Shown: one piece after another, positions 30,347 to 38,306 of the stretch
Numbering within the stretch: position 1 is the first letter of the stretch
Layout: each line of letters opens with the position of its first letter
NCBI RefSeq assembly: GCF_018918345.1
Contig: NZ_JAHLQI010000003.1
Location: 124,001 to 188,000 of the forward strand
Direction: 5' to 3'
DNA from: Butyricicoccus intestinisimiae
GTDB taxonomy: Bacteria > Bacillota > Clostridia > Oscillospirales > Butyricicoccaceae
DNA: 64,000 nt
Translations under genes and position numbers: made by a program
Notes under the pieces: generated by a model
Seen by the model: only the letters and a program-made list of their open reading frames with translations
Databases searched by the model: none
What the model was told of the DNA's origin: nothing

Positions 30347-31471
30347 ATGAACAAACAATGGCTTTGCGGCGTTGCCATACTGGGACTGTTCTGTTTATCC
30401 GGCTGTTCCGGTGCGCCGAGTGAAAGCGCCCAAACGGCGCAGGCGCAAAAGCAAGTGCAGTCTATTTCCCTGCGCGACAGCGAGCACACGGACATTCCGG
30501 TTCATACAGACGGCGTACAGCTTTCTGCACTGCAAATAGACGATGTGACCCTATTATCCTGTGCAGACGTACAGAAGGCATTCTCGTGGCTGAAATGGTC
30601 GGCGGACAGTGAAAACGTCACGCTGACCGACGAGAGCGGTCAGACACACGTGCTCTCGGCAAACGATGATTCGGTTCGCGTCATCAAAAACAGCGATGAT
30701 TCCGTCTCGGAATGCTGGATTGACATACAGGTGTTGTCTGATGCGCTTTCTCTGCGGTATTTGAGCGACACGGAGAATCAGACGATGTATCTATCTCCCA
30801 AAATTGACACCGCGGCCATTCCGTCCGGCAGACAGGTTCCTGTTCTCATGTACCACGCGGTCTCTGACCAGACATGGGGCTTAGAAGGCTTATTCCTCTC
30901 CCCGCCCGATATGGAAGCACAGCTCAAATACCTGACCGAAAACGGCTACGACCCGATTTTCTTCTCGGATTTGCCGCATCTTGACCAATACAGAAAACCG
31001 GTGATTCTGACCTTTGATGACGGCTATAACAACAACTACACCGACTTGTATCCGCTGCTGCAAAAGTACAACGTCAAGGCGACGATTTTTGTCATTCCGT
31101 CCTCTGTCGGCGGGCAGTATTCGATGACTGCGGCACAGATTAAAGAAATGGCGGATTCCGGTCTGGTATCCATCCAAAGCCACACCCAAGATCACAAGGA
31201 GCTTGCCTCGTTGTCTGCCGACCAGCAAAAACAGCAGTTCGCGCAGTCTCAGCTGGCTATCGCCCGCATGACAGGGCGCATTCCCTCCGTGCTGTCCTAT
31301 CCGTCCGGAAGCTATGACAGCAACACGCTGTCTCTTGCGCCGGAATATTTTGACATGGCGGTGAAGTCCCGCGGCGGTCTGTGGACGGTGCAGAATAATT
31401 TCTTTGAAATTGACCGGTATCCGGTGTACCGCGACACTGGCATCCACAGTTTTCAAACGTTTATCCACTGA
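30347..31471 (+). CDS. Polysaccharide deacetylase family lipoprotein
   Basis: The 374-residue precursor has a lipoprotein signal ending LSGC with lipidated C20, then about 130 residues that resemble the copper-amine-oxidase-N-like wall domain (DVQKAFSWLKWSADSENVTLTDESG, then LRYLSDTENQTMYLSPK), then a NodB-type carbohydrate esterase domain: VPVLMYHAVSD, LTFDDGYNNNYTDLYPLL, ATIFVIPSSVG, SIQSHTQDHKEL and LSYPSGSYDSNTLS. The T-F-D-D and S-H-x-x-D-H motifs supply catalytic and metal-binding residues. It probably deacetylates peptidoglycan or another N-acetylated glycan at the cell surface. GGAG precedes the ATG; a hairpin at 31479 ends it. Confidence 0.9.
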   Translation: MNKQWLCGVAILGLFCLSGCSGAPSESAQTAQAQKQVQSISLRDSEHTDIPVHTDGVQLSALQIDDVTLLSCADVQKAFSWLKWSADSENVTLTDESGQTHVLSANDDSVRVIKNSDDSVSECWIDIQVLSDALSLRYLSDTENQTMYLSPKIDTAAIPSGRQVPVLMYHAVSDQTWGLEGLFLSPPDMEAQLKYLTENGYDPIFFSDLPHLDQYRKPVILTFDDGYNNNYTDLYPLLQKYNVKATIFVIPSSVGGQYSMTAAQIKEMADSGLVSIQSHTQDHKELASLSADQQKQQFAQSQLAIARMTGRIPSVLSYPSGSYDSNTLSLAPEYFDMAVKSRGGLWTVQNNFFEIDRYPVYRDTGIHSFQTFIH

Positions 31472-31478
31472 ATAGAAA

Positions 31479-31512
31479 AAGCGAGGTGTTTGACACACCT
31501 CGCTTAAATTTT
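31479..31512 (+). terminator. Terminator after the deacetylase gene
   Basis: A perfect 11-bp stem AAGCGAGGTGT/ACACCTCGCTT with loop TTGAC is followed by AAATTTTT. Confidence 0.75.
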
Positions 31513-31521
31513 TACGCGGAG

Positions 31522-31562
31522 AAAAAAAATAAGGCAACTACTCGAAATCAAGTAGTTGCCTT
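31522..31562 (-). terminator. Terminator of tRNA-Arg
   Basis: A perfect 12-bp stem (31531-31542 with 31551-31562) starts at the CCA end of the tRNA and is followed on the minus strand by an eight-T run. Confidence 0.88.
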
Positions 31563-31638
31563 GGTACGCCAGAAGGGATTCGAACCCCCGACCTTTTGGT
31601 TCGTAGCCAAACACTCTATCCAGCTGAGCTACTGGCGC
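31562..31638 (-). tRNA. tRNA-Arg(ACG)
   Basis: The minus strand gives a 77-base cloverleaf: acceptor GCGCCAG/CTGGCGT, D arm GCTCAGCTGGATAGAGT, anticodon loop CTACGAA with anticodon ACG, T arm GGGGGTTCGAATCCCTT and encoded CCA. The first anticodon base should be deaminated to inosine. Confidence 0.96.
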
Positions 31639-31678
31639 ATACCGTTTTGTTTTTTGCGTCATCCCTGACTGCTTGATT

Positions 31679-31707
31679 AGTATACCAAGTATTTGGCGTT
31701 TTGTCAA
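31679..31707 (-). promoter_or_regulatory. Promoter of tRNA-Arg
   Basis: TTGACA (31702-31707) and TATACT (31679-31684) on the minus strand are 17 bases apart. Confidence 0.8.
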
Positions 31708-31760
31708 CAATATTTTTAAGTTTTTTTAAAAAACATTTTCACAGCCTATTTTACAGCTTT

Positions 31761-32630
31761 TCAGGCGGTTTCTTCCTGTTCTGCTGTACCAGACGAGCTC
31801 TTAATATGTCTGCCGATAATCTCAGATACATCGCTGATCGTGACAAAGGCAGAGCCGTCGTATTCCTTGATGATGCGTTTGAGCTCATTGATTTCCAAGC
31901 GCGTCAGCACGCAGTACAGCACGACCTTCTTTCCGCTGATGAGTCCTTCTCCTTCGAGAATCGTGCAGGTGCGTCCCAGACGCTGATAAATCATGTCCGC
32001 CAGCAGGCCGGAATGATCCGTGATAATCATTGCCGCCTTTGCCTGCTCCAAGCCTTCTTCAACCATGTCGATGACTTTAAAGCTGATGAAGTATGTCAGC
32101 AGGCTGTACATCGCGCGATCCCAGCCGAACAGAAAGCCCGCCACAATATAAATCACAACGTTGATGCCGAAGATAATCTGACCGGTCGAAAAATTGCTGC
32201 GCTTGCTCACAATCATCGCAACCACTTCCGAGCCGTCCAGACATCCGCCGCTGCGCAGCACCAGACCAACGCCGACGCCCAGCAATACACCGCCGAACAC
32301 AACCGCCAGCAGCTCCGAGCTGGTCGCGTTTTGAAATTCCGCAAACACTTCCAAAAATACCGTGAAAATCACCATGCCGTAAATGCCGCTGACAAAAAAG
32401 CGCTTGCCGAGCTGCTGAAATCCCAGCAGCAGGAACGGCAAGTTGAGAACGATAATAAAGATACTGATTGGCTGTAACGTCAGCTGATTTAAGATAATGC
32501 TGATGCCTGTGATACCGCCGTCCAGCACGGTATTCGGCACGAGGAATTCTTCCAGCGCAAACGCTGCCAAAATCGCTCCCGCCGTAATCATAAGGTATTG
32601 CAGCAAATAGTCTCGAATCAGTTTTTTCAA
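31761..32630 (-). CDS. YitT-family membrane protein (DUF2179)
   Basis: The 289-residue protein has five hydrophobic segments with the YitT hallmarks (AFALEEFLVPNTVLDGGITGISIIL, GVLLGVGVGLVLRSGGCLDGSEVVA, FGINVVIYIVAGFLFG) and a C-terminal cytoplasmic DUF2179 domain (AAMIITDHSGLLADMIYQRLGRTCTILEG, then LYCVLTRLEINELKRIIKE). The family is common in Firmicutes; its biochemical role is not settled. The start is a TTG at 32630 with AAAGGACGG about 8-10 bases upstream. It follows glpK by 35 bases and may be co-transcribed with it. Confidence 0.9.
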   Translation of the reverse strand: MKKLIRDYLLQYLMITAGAILAAFALEEFLVPNTVLDGGITGISIILNQLTLQPISIFIIVLNLPFLLLGFQQLGKRFFVSGIYGMVIFTVFLEVFAEFQNATSSELLAVVFGGVLLGVGVGLVLRSGGCLDGSEVVAMIVSKRSNFSTGQIIFGINVVIYIVAGFLFGWDRAMYSLLTYFISFKVIDMVEEGLEQAKAAMIITDHSGLLADMIYQRLGRTCTILEGEGLISGKKVVLYCVLTRLEINELKRIIKEYDGSAFVTISDVSEIIGRHIKSSSGTAEQEETA

Positions 32631-32665
32631 TTGTCATCCGTCCTTTCTTGTATATGATATGATGC

Positions 32666-34153
32666 TTATGCCCAATCTCTGCAGCGCGACACGGCTTTTT
32701 CCCAGCCCGCCAGCTTCTTCATGCGCTGTGCGCTGTCCATTTGCGGCTGGAATGTGCGGGACACTGCCACGGTGCGTTTGATGTCCGAAAAATCCGCCCA
32801 GAATCCAACCGCCAATCCCGACAGAAATGCAGCGCCCATTGCGGTTGTCTCTACGCAGGCGGGTCGCGTCACGGGCACATGGCAAAGATCCGACTGAAAC
32901 TGCATCAAAAAGTCGTTGGCGCTCGCGCCGCCGTCCGCACGCAGCGTTTGCAGGGCAATACCGGCGTCCTGCTGCATCGCACGCAGCACATCCGCCGTTT
33001 GATAGGCAAGCGATTCCAGCACCGCACGCACGACCTGTGCGCGGCTGGTGCTGCGCGTCAATCCAATGAGCATGCCGCGGGCATACGGGTCCCAGTACGG
33101 CGCGCCCAAGCCGGTAAACGCCGGCACAAAATATACCCCGCCCGTGTCCTGCACTGACTGTGCCAGCGCCTGGGTATCCGCCGACTGCTTGACCAGACCC
33201 ATTTCGTCGCGCAGCCACTGAATTGCCGCACCTGCGACAAACACAGACCCTTCCAGCGCATATGTTATCTTTCCGTCTATTTCCCAAGCAACCGTCGTCA
33301 GCAGGCCGTTGTGGCTCTCTACCGGTTTGTCTCCGGTATTCATGAGCAAAAAGCAGCCGGTTCCATATGTGTTCTTGGCATTGCCCGGCTCAAAGCAGGT
33401 CTGACCGAACAGCGCGGACTGCTGATCTCCCGCCACACCAGCGATCGGAATCGGAGCGCCGAACAGCTGTGCCTCAGTCTCTCCGAGTACACCGCTCGAC
33501 GGCACAACCTCCGGCAGCAGCTCCATCGGAATATCCAGCTCGCGGCAAATCGCCGCATCCCACTTGTGCGCGTGAATATCAAACAGCATCGTGCGCGCCG
33601 CATTGGTCACGTCTGTCACATGCCGCTTGCCGCCCGTCAAATTCCAAATCAGCCAGCTGTCCACCGTGCCAAACAGCAGCTCGCCGCGTTTGGCGCGGTG
33701 TCTCGCGCCCGTCACGTGATCAAGAATCCAACTGATTTTCGTCGCGGAAAAATAGGCATCCACGAGCAGACCGGTCGTCTTGCGGATATACGGTTCCAAG
33801 CCGCGGGTGCGCAGATCCTCCGCCATAGACGCCGTTCTGCGGCACTGCCAAACAATCGCCGGTGCAATGGGTTCTCCCGTCTGTTTATCCCAGACAATGG
33901 TTGTCTCGCGCTGATTGGTGATGCCAATGGCGGCAATCTGTTCGGGTCGGATAGCCAGCGCAGCAATCGCCTCCTGACAAACCGTGCGCTGTACCTCCCA
34001 GATTTCTCGCGCAGATTGTTCCACCCATCCGTCATGCGGATATACCATGTGCAGCTCACGCTGCTTCATCGCACGCACATTGCCCTGCTTATCAAATATA
34101 ATACAGCGGGCACTCGTCGTGCCTGCGTCAATCGAAAGAATATACTGTTCCAT
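32666..34153 (-). CDS. glpK: Glycerol kinase
   Basis: The 495-residue FGGY kinase has an N-terminal phosphate loop ([15 protein letters not shown]), [18 protein letters not shown], a [21 protein letters not shown] segment typical of glycerol kinases, [13 protein letters not shown] and the C-terminal [19 protein letters not shown] motif. It phosphorylates glycerol to sn-glycerol 3-phosphate. GGGAG lies 6 bases before the ATG. glpF and glpD are not adjacent. The specificity call is good because the glycerol-binding W-R-E-T region and length match GlpK. Confidence 0.94.
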   Translation of the reverse strand: MEQYILSIDAGTTSARCIIFDKQGNVRAMKQRELHMVYPHDGWVEQSAREIWEVQRTVCQEAIAALAIRPEQIAAIGITNQRETTIVWDKQTGEPIAPAIVWQCRRTASMAEDLRTRGLEPYIRKTTGLLVDAYFSATKISWILDHVTGARHRAKRGELLFGTVDSWLIWNLTGGKRHVTDVTNAARTMLFDIHAHKWDAAICRELDIPMELLPEVVPSSGVLGETEAQLFGAPIPIAGVAGDQQSALFGQTCFEPGNAKNTYGTGCFLLMNTGDKPVESHNGLLTTVAWEIDGKITYALEGSVFVAGAAIQWLRDEMGLVKQSADTQALAQSVQDTGGVYFVPAFTGLGAPYWDPYARGMLIGLTRSTSRAQVVRAVLESLAYQTADVLRAMQQDAGIALQTLRADGGASANDFLMQFQSDLCHVPVTRPACVETTAMGAAFLSGLAVGFWADFSDIKRTVAVSRTFQPQMDSAQRMKKLAGWEKAVSRCRDWA

Positions 34154-34188
34154 GTTGTTCTCCCTAAAAAAACACGTCGGATAGCAAC

Positions 34189-34219
34189 TGACGGCGCAGC
34201 AAAAAACCTGCTGCGCCGT
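34189..34219. other. Strong hairpin between glpK and the M16 peptidase gene
   Basis: A perfect 12-bp stem GACGGCGCAGCA/TGCTGCGCCGTC with an A-rich 7-base loop has no T-run on either side. It lies downstream of the peptidase gene and may be a rho-independent terminator of poor quality or an mRNA 3' end. Confidence 0.55.
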
Positions 34220-34240
34220 CGCTTATCTCAAATATTCGGT

Positions 34241-35491
34241 TTATCCTCTCAGCAGCTTGTCATAGTACGCTTCATCCTGTACCTTTCCAACGGCGCAGAT
34301 AGATGCCTGTTCAAAGTCAAAGATGCTGCGTGCCAAATTGGCAATGTCTTCTTCCGTGACCGCGTCATACAGTGCGATAACTTCTTCCAGCTCCAACGCA
34401 TGGTCAAAGAACATCTCACTGCGTCCCAGCTGGTTCATTCTGCCTGATGTGCTCTCCAAGCCAAGCAGCATGTTGGTCTTTGCCTGCTCACGGCAGCGGC
34501 GCAGCTCGGAACGATCCGGTCCTTCCTCAGCCAGACGCAGGCACTCTTCCTTGATTAACTCGACCGCCTTGCTCTCTGTCTCTTTGCCAAGAGCGGTATA
34601 AATGGCAAACATGCCGGTGTCCTCATGCGAGGTGTTGAACGAGTACACCGAATAGCACAGACCGTTTTCCTCACGCACGGTGCGGAACAGGCGGGATGCC
34701 ATGCCTCCGCCCAAAATGGCACCCATCAGTGCATTGACATAGCGTTCTTCTGCGCGAATCGGCAGACCCGGAAATGCAATGCACAGGTGGTTCTGTTCGA
34801 TTTCCTTCGGACGAACGATAATCTTCGGCGCATAGCCCGCCGGTTCGATGACGTTGCGGCCGCTGCCCTCCATTTCGGAGAACAAATCGCAGATAAACTG
34901 AATGTCATCCTTTGTAAACGAACCTGCGATCGCAACAATCGTATCTTTCGGACGGTAGTATTCATCCATGTACTTGTGCAGGGTGTCACCGGTCATTTTT
35001 TGCAGGCATTCTTCGTTTCCGAGAATCGGGCGTCCCAGCGAAAAGCCGTCGTAGCACGCCTCAAAGATTTTCTCCGTTGCCACGTCCTCCGGCGAGTCTT
35101 CGTACATGTCGATTTCTTCGAGAACAACGCCGCGCTCCAGCTCTAAATCCCGTTCGTTGAATGTGGAATGCAGGAACATATCCGCGAGAATTTCCACACC
35201 GGTCTTGAGATGCTTATCCAGTGTTTTTAAGTAAAAGCAGGTGCACTCCTTTGTCGTAAAAGCGTTGACCTGTCCGCCGATGGCATCCATCGCAATGGCA
35301 ATATGCTGGGCAGAGCGTTTTGCAGTTCCCTTAAATACCATATGCTCAATAAAATGCGAGATGCCGCTGAGTTGTTCCGGCTCATGTCGGGAGCCGTTCA
35401 TAATCCAAATGCCAATCGCAGCCGAACGCATGCCCGGCACGTGCTCCGCTACGATGCGCACACCGTTTGGCAATGTAATACGGTCATACAT
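34241..35491 (-). CDS. M16-family zinc peptidase (pitrilysin-like)
   Basis: The 416-residue protein contains the inverted zinc motif H46-F-I-E49-H50 with the distal glutamate in LELERGVVLEEIDMYED, and the C-terminal inactive half with the R/Y pair region (GGGMASRLFRTVREENGLCYSVYSF). It resembles Bacillus YmxG/MlpA. Such proteins act as processing peptidases; the ymxG group lies near pnp and rpsO in many Firmicutes, and here too pnp is only a few genes away. I favour ATG at 35491; an in-frame TTG at 35494 lies closer to GGGAG. A hairpin at 35509-35532 sits just upstream of the ribosome site. Confidence 0.92.
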   Translation of the reverse strand: MYDRITLPNGVRIVAEHVPGMRSAAIGIWIMNGSRHEPEQLSGISHFIEHMVFKGTAKRSAQHIAIAMDAIGGQVNAFTTKECTCFYLKTLDKHLKTGVEILADMFLHSTFNERDLELERGVVLEEIDMYEDSPEDVATEKIFEACYDGFSLGRPILGNEECLQKMTGDTLHKYMDEYYRPKDTIVAIAGSFTKDDIQFICDLFSEMEGSGRNVIEPAGYAPKIIVRPKEIEQNHLCIAFPGLPIRAEERYVNALMGAILGGGMASRLFRTVREENGLCYSVYSFNTSHEDTGMFAIYTALGKETESKAVELIKEECLRLAEEGPDRSELRRCREQAKTNMLLGLESTSGRMNQLGRSEMFFDHALELEEVIALYDAVTEEDIANLARSIFDFEQASICAVGKVQDEAYYDKLLRG

Positions 35492-35508
35492 CAATCAATC
35501 TCTCCCTT

Positions 35509-35532
35509 AGCGATTCCGTAAAAGGAATCGCT
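35509..35532 (-). other. Hairpin abutting the ribosome binding site of the M16 gene
   Basis: AGCGATTCC and GGAATCGCT pair perfectly around a 6-base loop and end next to the GGGAG of the peptidase gene. No T-run follows, so it is a leader structure rather than a terminator. Confidence 0.5.
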
Positions 35533-35637
35533 CTATTCTACTGTTTGTTTTAGTATAACATACTATAAACCGGTTGCGAACCGTTTTATCGGTTTTTTAT
35601 TGCAACATCTTGTTAACTTTTTGTTTTGCAAAACGCC

Positions 35638-35664
35638 AAAGAAGCTGGGATTTCTCCCAGCTTC
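35638..35664 (-). terminator. Terminator after the MarR gene
   Basis: A perfect 10-bp stem GAAGCTGGGA/TCCCAGCTTC with loop TTTC is followed on the minus strand by TTTGGCGTTTTG. Confidence 0.7.
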
Positions 35665-35674
35665 TCAACCTGCC

Positions 35675-36121
35675 TTACGGCAATTGAAACAGTTCGTCAT
35701 GATGCGGGCCAAGCAGCTTCACGCCCTGCTTGAGCAGGCGCATAAACTCGCGTGCGTCCGCTTCTCCCAGCACACAAAGCAGCCATGCATAGCCGTCTAC
35801 TTCCTTGTGATAGACCTGCTTGGCATACTCTCGTCCGGCAGCTGTCAAGCATACAAGGACTTTTCTTTTATCCTGTGTTCCCGGCGTGCGCTCGATATAT
35901 CCCTTGCGCTCCAATTGCTTGAGAATGTTTGCCACGCGGCCGGAGGTCAAGCCGACACACTCCGCCAATTCTCCCGCGCACACCGCTTTGTCTCGATGTG
36001 CAAGCATCAATAACAGCTGTTCTTCTCCTCTGGCTGCAATGCAATCCGCAATCCAACTCAACGGACGCGCATTTTCCACCTGCATTTCAACCAGTTCTTT
36101 TGCCAATTTTTCATACTCCAC
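35675..36121 (-). CDS. MarR-family transcriptional regulator
   Basis: The 148-residue protein has the MarR winged helix: EEQLLLMLAHRDKAVCAGELAECVGLTSGRVANILKQLERKGYIERTPGTQDKRKVLVCLTAAG, flanked by dimerisation helices. The D-K-R wing is well preserved. It starts 19 bases after the radical SAM gene on the same strand, so the two form an operon, and it may regulate that operon in response to the radical SAM substrate or product. GAGGTG lies 7 bases before the ATG. The ligand is unknown. Confidence 0.9.
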   Translation of the reverse strand: MEYEKLAKELVEMQVENARPLSWIADCIAARGEEQLLLMLAHRDKAVCAGELAECVGLTSGRVANILKQLERKGYIERTPGTQDKRKVLVCLTAAGREYAKQVYHKEVDGYAWLLCVLGEADAREFMRLLKQGVKLLGPHHDELFQLP

Positions 36122-36140
36122 ACCACTTCACCTCAGTACA

Positions 36141-37562
36141 TTACTTGATAATGTTAGAAGGCTTGTAGTTCTGATAACTCGGTTTCTTGTGTGTCTCATG
36201 TGTCCAAATTTCGTCCGCTTCCTTTGCCCAGCAAGCAGCGTAATCCTTGCACTTTTCGCACAGATGCTCTACCGACTCCGGAGACTCCAAATCCGTGCTG
36301 TGTGCGCCGGTCTCGTGCACCATCTTTTGCAGCAGCTCCGGATTCTCCAGCATCGGACACGGGCGCAGATGGTTGTGATTGAACGGCTGACCGTCATGAT
36401 ATGCCTTAAACAGCGGGCTCTGCAGCATCTCCAGAATCGAGTTGCCATGGATATTGGTGTTCGAGTAATGAATGAACACACACGGCTCTGCGTCGCCGGC
36501 AGAGTTGATATGGAAGTAGTTTCTGCCGCCTGCGATACATCCGCCGACAAACTCACCGTCGTTCTGGAAGTCCATCGGATAGAACTCAATATCAGACTTG
36601 CTGGAACGAACGTAGCGAATGCGCTCAATCATGTACTTGCGCTGTTCCATCGTCGGCATCAGCTCTGGTGCAGCATTGTTGCCGACCGGCATATAGTGGA
36701 AGTAGAAGCCGAAGCGCGCGCCCTTGTCAGCAATCATCTTGAGGAACTCATCGCTGGTGACAGCCTCGACGTTGTGTCTCGTGTAGCAAATGGACGTACC
36801 GAACAAAATGCCGTACTTCTTGAGCAGATCCATTGCGCGCATAACCGCAGCGTAATGACCTGCGCCGCGGCGCTCATCGTTGGTCTCCGGCGTGCCCTCG
36901 ATGGACAGCTGGAAGGTCAGGTTGCCCAGACGGACGACTTCTTTACAGAAATCCTCGTCAATCAGCGTAGAGTTGGTGTACAGAGAGAATTCTACATCGT
37001 TGTGCTTCTCTGCCAGCTTAAGAATATCCTTTTTGCGGACGAGCGGTTCGCCGCCAGTCATCATATACAGGTATACGCCCAGCTCCTTGCCCTGCGTGAC
37101 AATTTTATCCATATCCTCGAAGGACAGGTTGTGCTTGTGACCATATGTGCCGGACCAGCAGCCGGTGCAGTGCATGTTGCATGCAGAGGTCGGGTCAAAC
37201 AAAATCAGCCACGGAATGTTGCAGTCATACTTCTTGCGGTTTTTGCGAATCTCCTTGGTGCCGCGGAAGAATGCCTCAAAGCCCAGATTCAGAGCCGCCA
37301 TCTTTGCGACATGCGGGTCGGTTTCGTCGAGCACGCGGTTGATAAAGCGAATCCACTTGTTTCCTTCCGGATGGCGAATTGCCTCACGAACCTTATCATA
37401 ATTTTCCTTCGGCATGCCGTCTCCCCAGAACTTCTCTGCGAAATCGACGATGTCGAGGAATGCTTTTTCTCTATCTTTCTTCGCATTGGACAGCACATGA
37501 TCAATGATGACGCTTGCTGCCGCTCTTTGAGCCTTATGCGAAAGCTCTGCTAATCCAGCCAT
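36141..37562 (-). CDS. Radical SAM protein with SPASM-like cysteine-rich C-terminus
   Basis: The 473-residue protein has a 110-residue helical N-terminal extension, the radical SAM cluster motif C128-N-M-H-C132-T-G-C135 in LFDPTSACNMHCTGCW, the MMTGGEPL motif, and at least seven further cysteines in the C-terminal third (GGCIAGG, EPCVFIHYSN, RPCPMLENP, CEKCKDYAAC), as in SPASM enzymes that carry auxiliary [4Fe-4S] clusters. SPASM enzymes modify peptides or proteins, or act in cofactor synthesis; no peptide substrate gene is recognisable nearby. The ATG at 37562 has GGAGG 8 bases upstream. It is followed by a MarR gene. Reaction unknown. Confidence 0.85.
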   Translation of the reverse strand: MAGLAELSHKAQRAAASVIIDHVLSNAKKDREKAFLDIVDFAEKFWGDGMPKENYDKVREAIRHPEGNKWIRFINRVLDETDPHVAKMAALNLGFEAFFRGTKEIRKNRKKYDCNIPWLILFDPTSACNMHCTGCWSGTYGHKHNLSFEDMDKIVTQGKELGVYLYMMTGGEPLVRKKDILKLAEKHNDVEFSLYTNSTLIDEDFCKEVVRLGNLTFQLSIEGTPETNDERRGAGHYAAVMRAMDLLKKYGILFGTSICYTRHNVEAVTSDEFLKMIADKGARFGFYFHYMPVGNNAAPELMPTMEQRKYMIERIRYVRSSKSDIEFYPMDFQNDGEFVGGCIAGGRNYFHINSAGDAEPCVFIHYSNTNIHGNSILEMLQSPLFKAYHDGQPFNHNHLRPCPMLENPELLQKMVHETGAHSTDLESPESVEHLCEKCKDYAACWAKEADEIWTHETHKKPSYQNYKPSNIIK

Positions 37563-37600
37563 TTTACTTGCCTCCAATTAAGTATCTTTTACTGAAAGTT

Positions 37601-37629
37601 AATATACGCCGTTCTTCACATTCTGTCAA
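37601..37629 (-). promoter_or_regulatory. Promoter of the radical SAM-marR operon
   Basis: TTGACA (37624-37629) and TATATT (37601-37606) on the minus strand are 17 bases apart. An imperfect repeat GTATCTTTTACT..AGTTAATATAC (37582-37607) overlaps the -10 box and could be the MarR site; this is weak. Confidence 0.7.
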
Positions 37630-37668
37630 GTCTTTTTCGACAAAAATGTAAGTTCTTTTATCAATTCC

Positions 37669-37697
37669 TTGCTTTTTTTCCCAGATAACGATATACT
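37669..37697 (+). promoter_or_regulatory. Promoter of the 123-residue membrane protein gene
   Basis: TTGCTT (37669-37674) and TATACT (37692-37697) are 17 bases apart, 43 bases before the ATG. Confidence 0.65.
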
Positions 37698-37738
37698 GAA
37701 AGAACATTCTGTACATAAATCAGAAAGGAGTTCTTTCC

Positions 37739-38110
37739 ATGCGTCTGCTGTATCTGCTGGTCTGGGACGCGATGTTCTGCATCGTGCTGAGCATCAGCCA
37801 CTTTGCTTCTGCCACCCTAATCTCTCCGGATTCCAGCTATATTGTCACCCTGATTACCTTTGCCGTTTGCGGTGCATTTCTCGGACATCTGCCTCACGTA
37901 GACGGATTAACCATTGTTTTTGTCACGCTTCCGGCGCTGTATCTGGCGCTCGCGCCATTTCTCGCACCGATTTTAAATACGCTGCCCCTCCCGCTGCCGG
38001 GCGGCATTTCTCTGGTGCCGGCCGCACTGCTGTCCCCGGATACCCTGCTGCTGCGCTATGCCGGCGCACTCACAGCCGGATACACGCTGTGGCGAAAATT
38101 CCAACAGTGA
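37739..38110 (+). CDS. Small integral membrane protein, unknown function
   Basis: The 123-residue protein is mostly hydrophobic with three or four membrane segments (about 4-24, 34-52, 57-80 and 85-112) and a short basic C-terminus (WRKFQQ). I see no family motif. AAAGGAG lies 8 bases before the ATG and it has its own promoter and terminator, which supports it as a real gene. It is divergent from the radical SAM operon. Confidence 0.7.
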   Translation: MRLLYLLVWDAMFCIVLSISHFASATLISPDSSYIVTLITFAVCGAFLGHLPHVDGLTIVFVTLPALYLALAPFLAPILNTLPLPLPGGISLVPAALLSPDTLLLRYAGALTAGYTLWRKFQQ

Positions 38111-38126
38111 GCAATTTTTGTATCAG

Positions 38127-38156
38127 CCGAAGTTCTCCTGAGAACTTCGGTTTTTT
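38127..38156 (+). terminator. Terminator after the 123-residue membrane protein gene
   Basis: A perfect 10-bp stem CCGAAGTTCT/AGAACTTCGG with loop CCTG is followed by six Ts. Confidence 0.9.
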
Positions 38157-38253
38157 CACGGCTGTCTTTTCCACAGCATATTCTGTTCCGCGCCCGTCTA
38201 GCACACGTGTTTCTTTGGCGTACAAGGAAATTTTTCCAATCTTTCCTTGAACC

Positions 38254-38291
38254 AAAAAGGCTGTATCCTTGCCGGATACAGCCTCTTTTTT
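38254..38291. terminator. Terminator of pnp, bidirectional
   Basis: A perfect 11-bp stem (38258-38268 with 38274-38284) has AAAAA on its left and CTTTTTT on its right. On the minus strand it closes the rpsO-pnp transcript. Confidence 0.85.
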
Positions 38292-38306
38292 CATTTAAAA
38301 CGCCAA

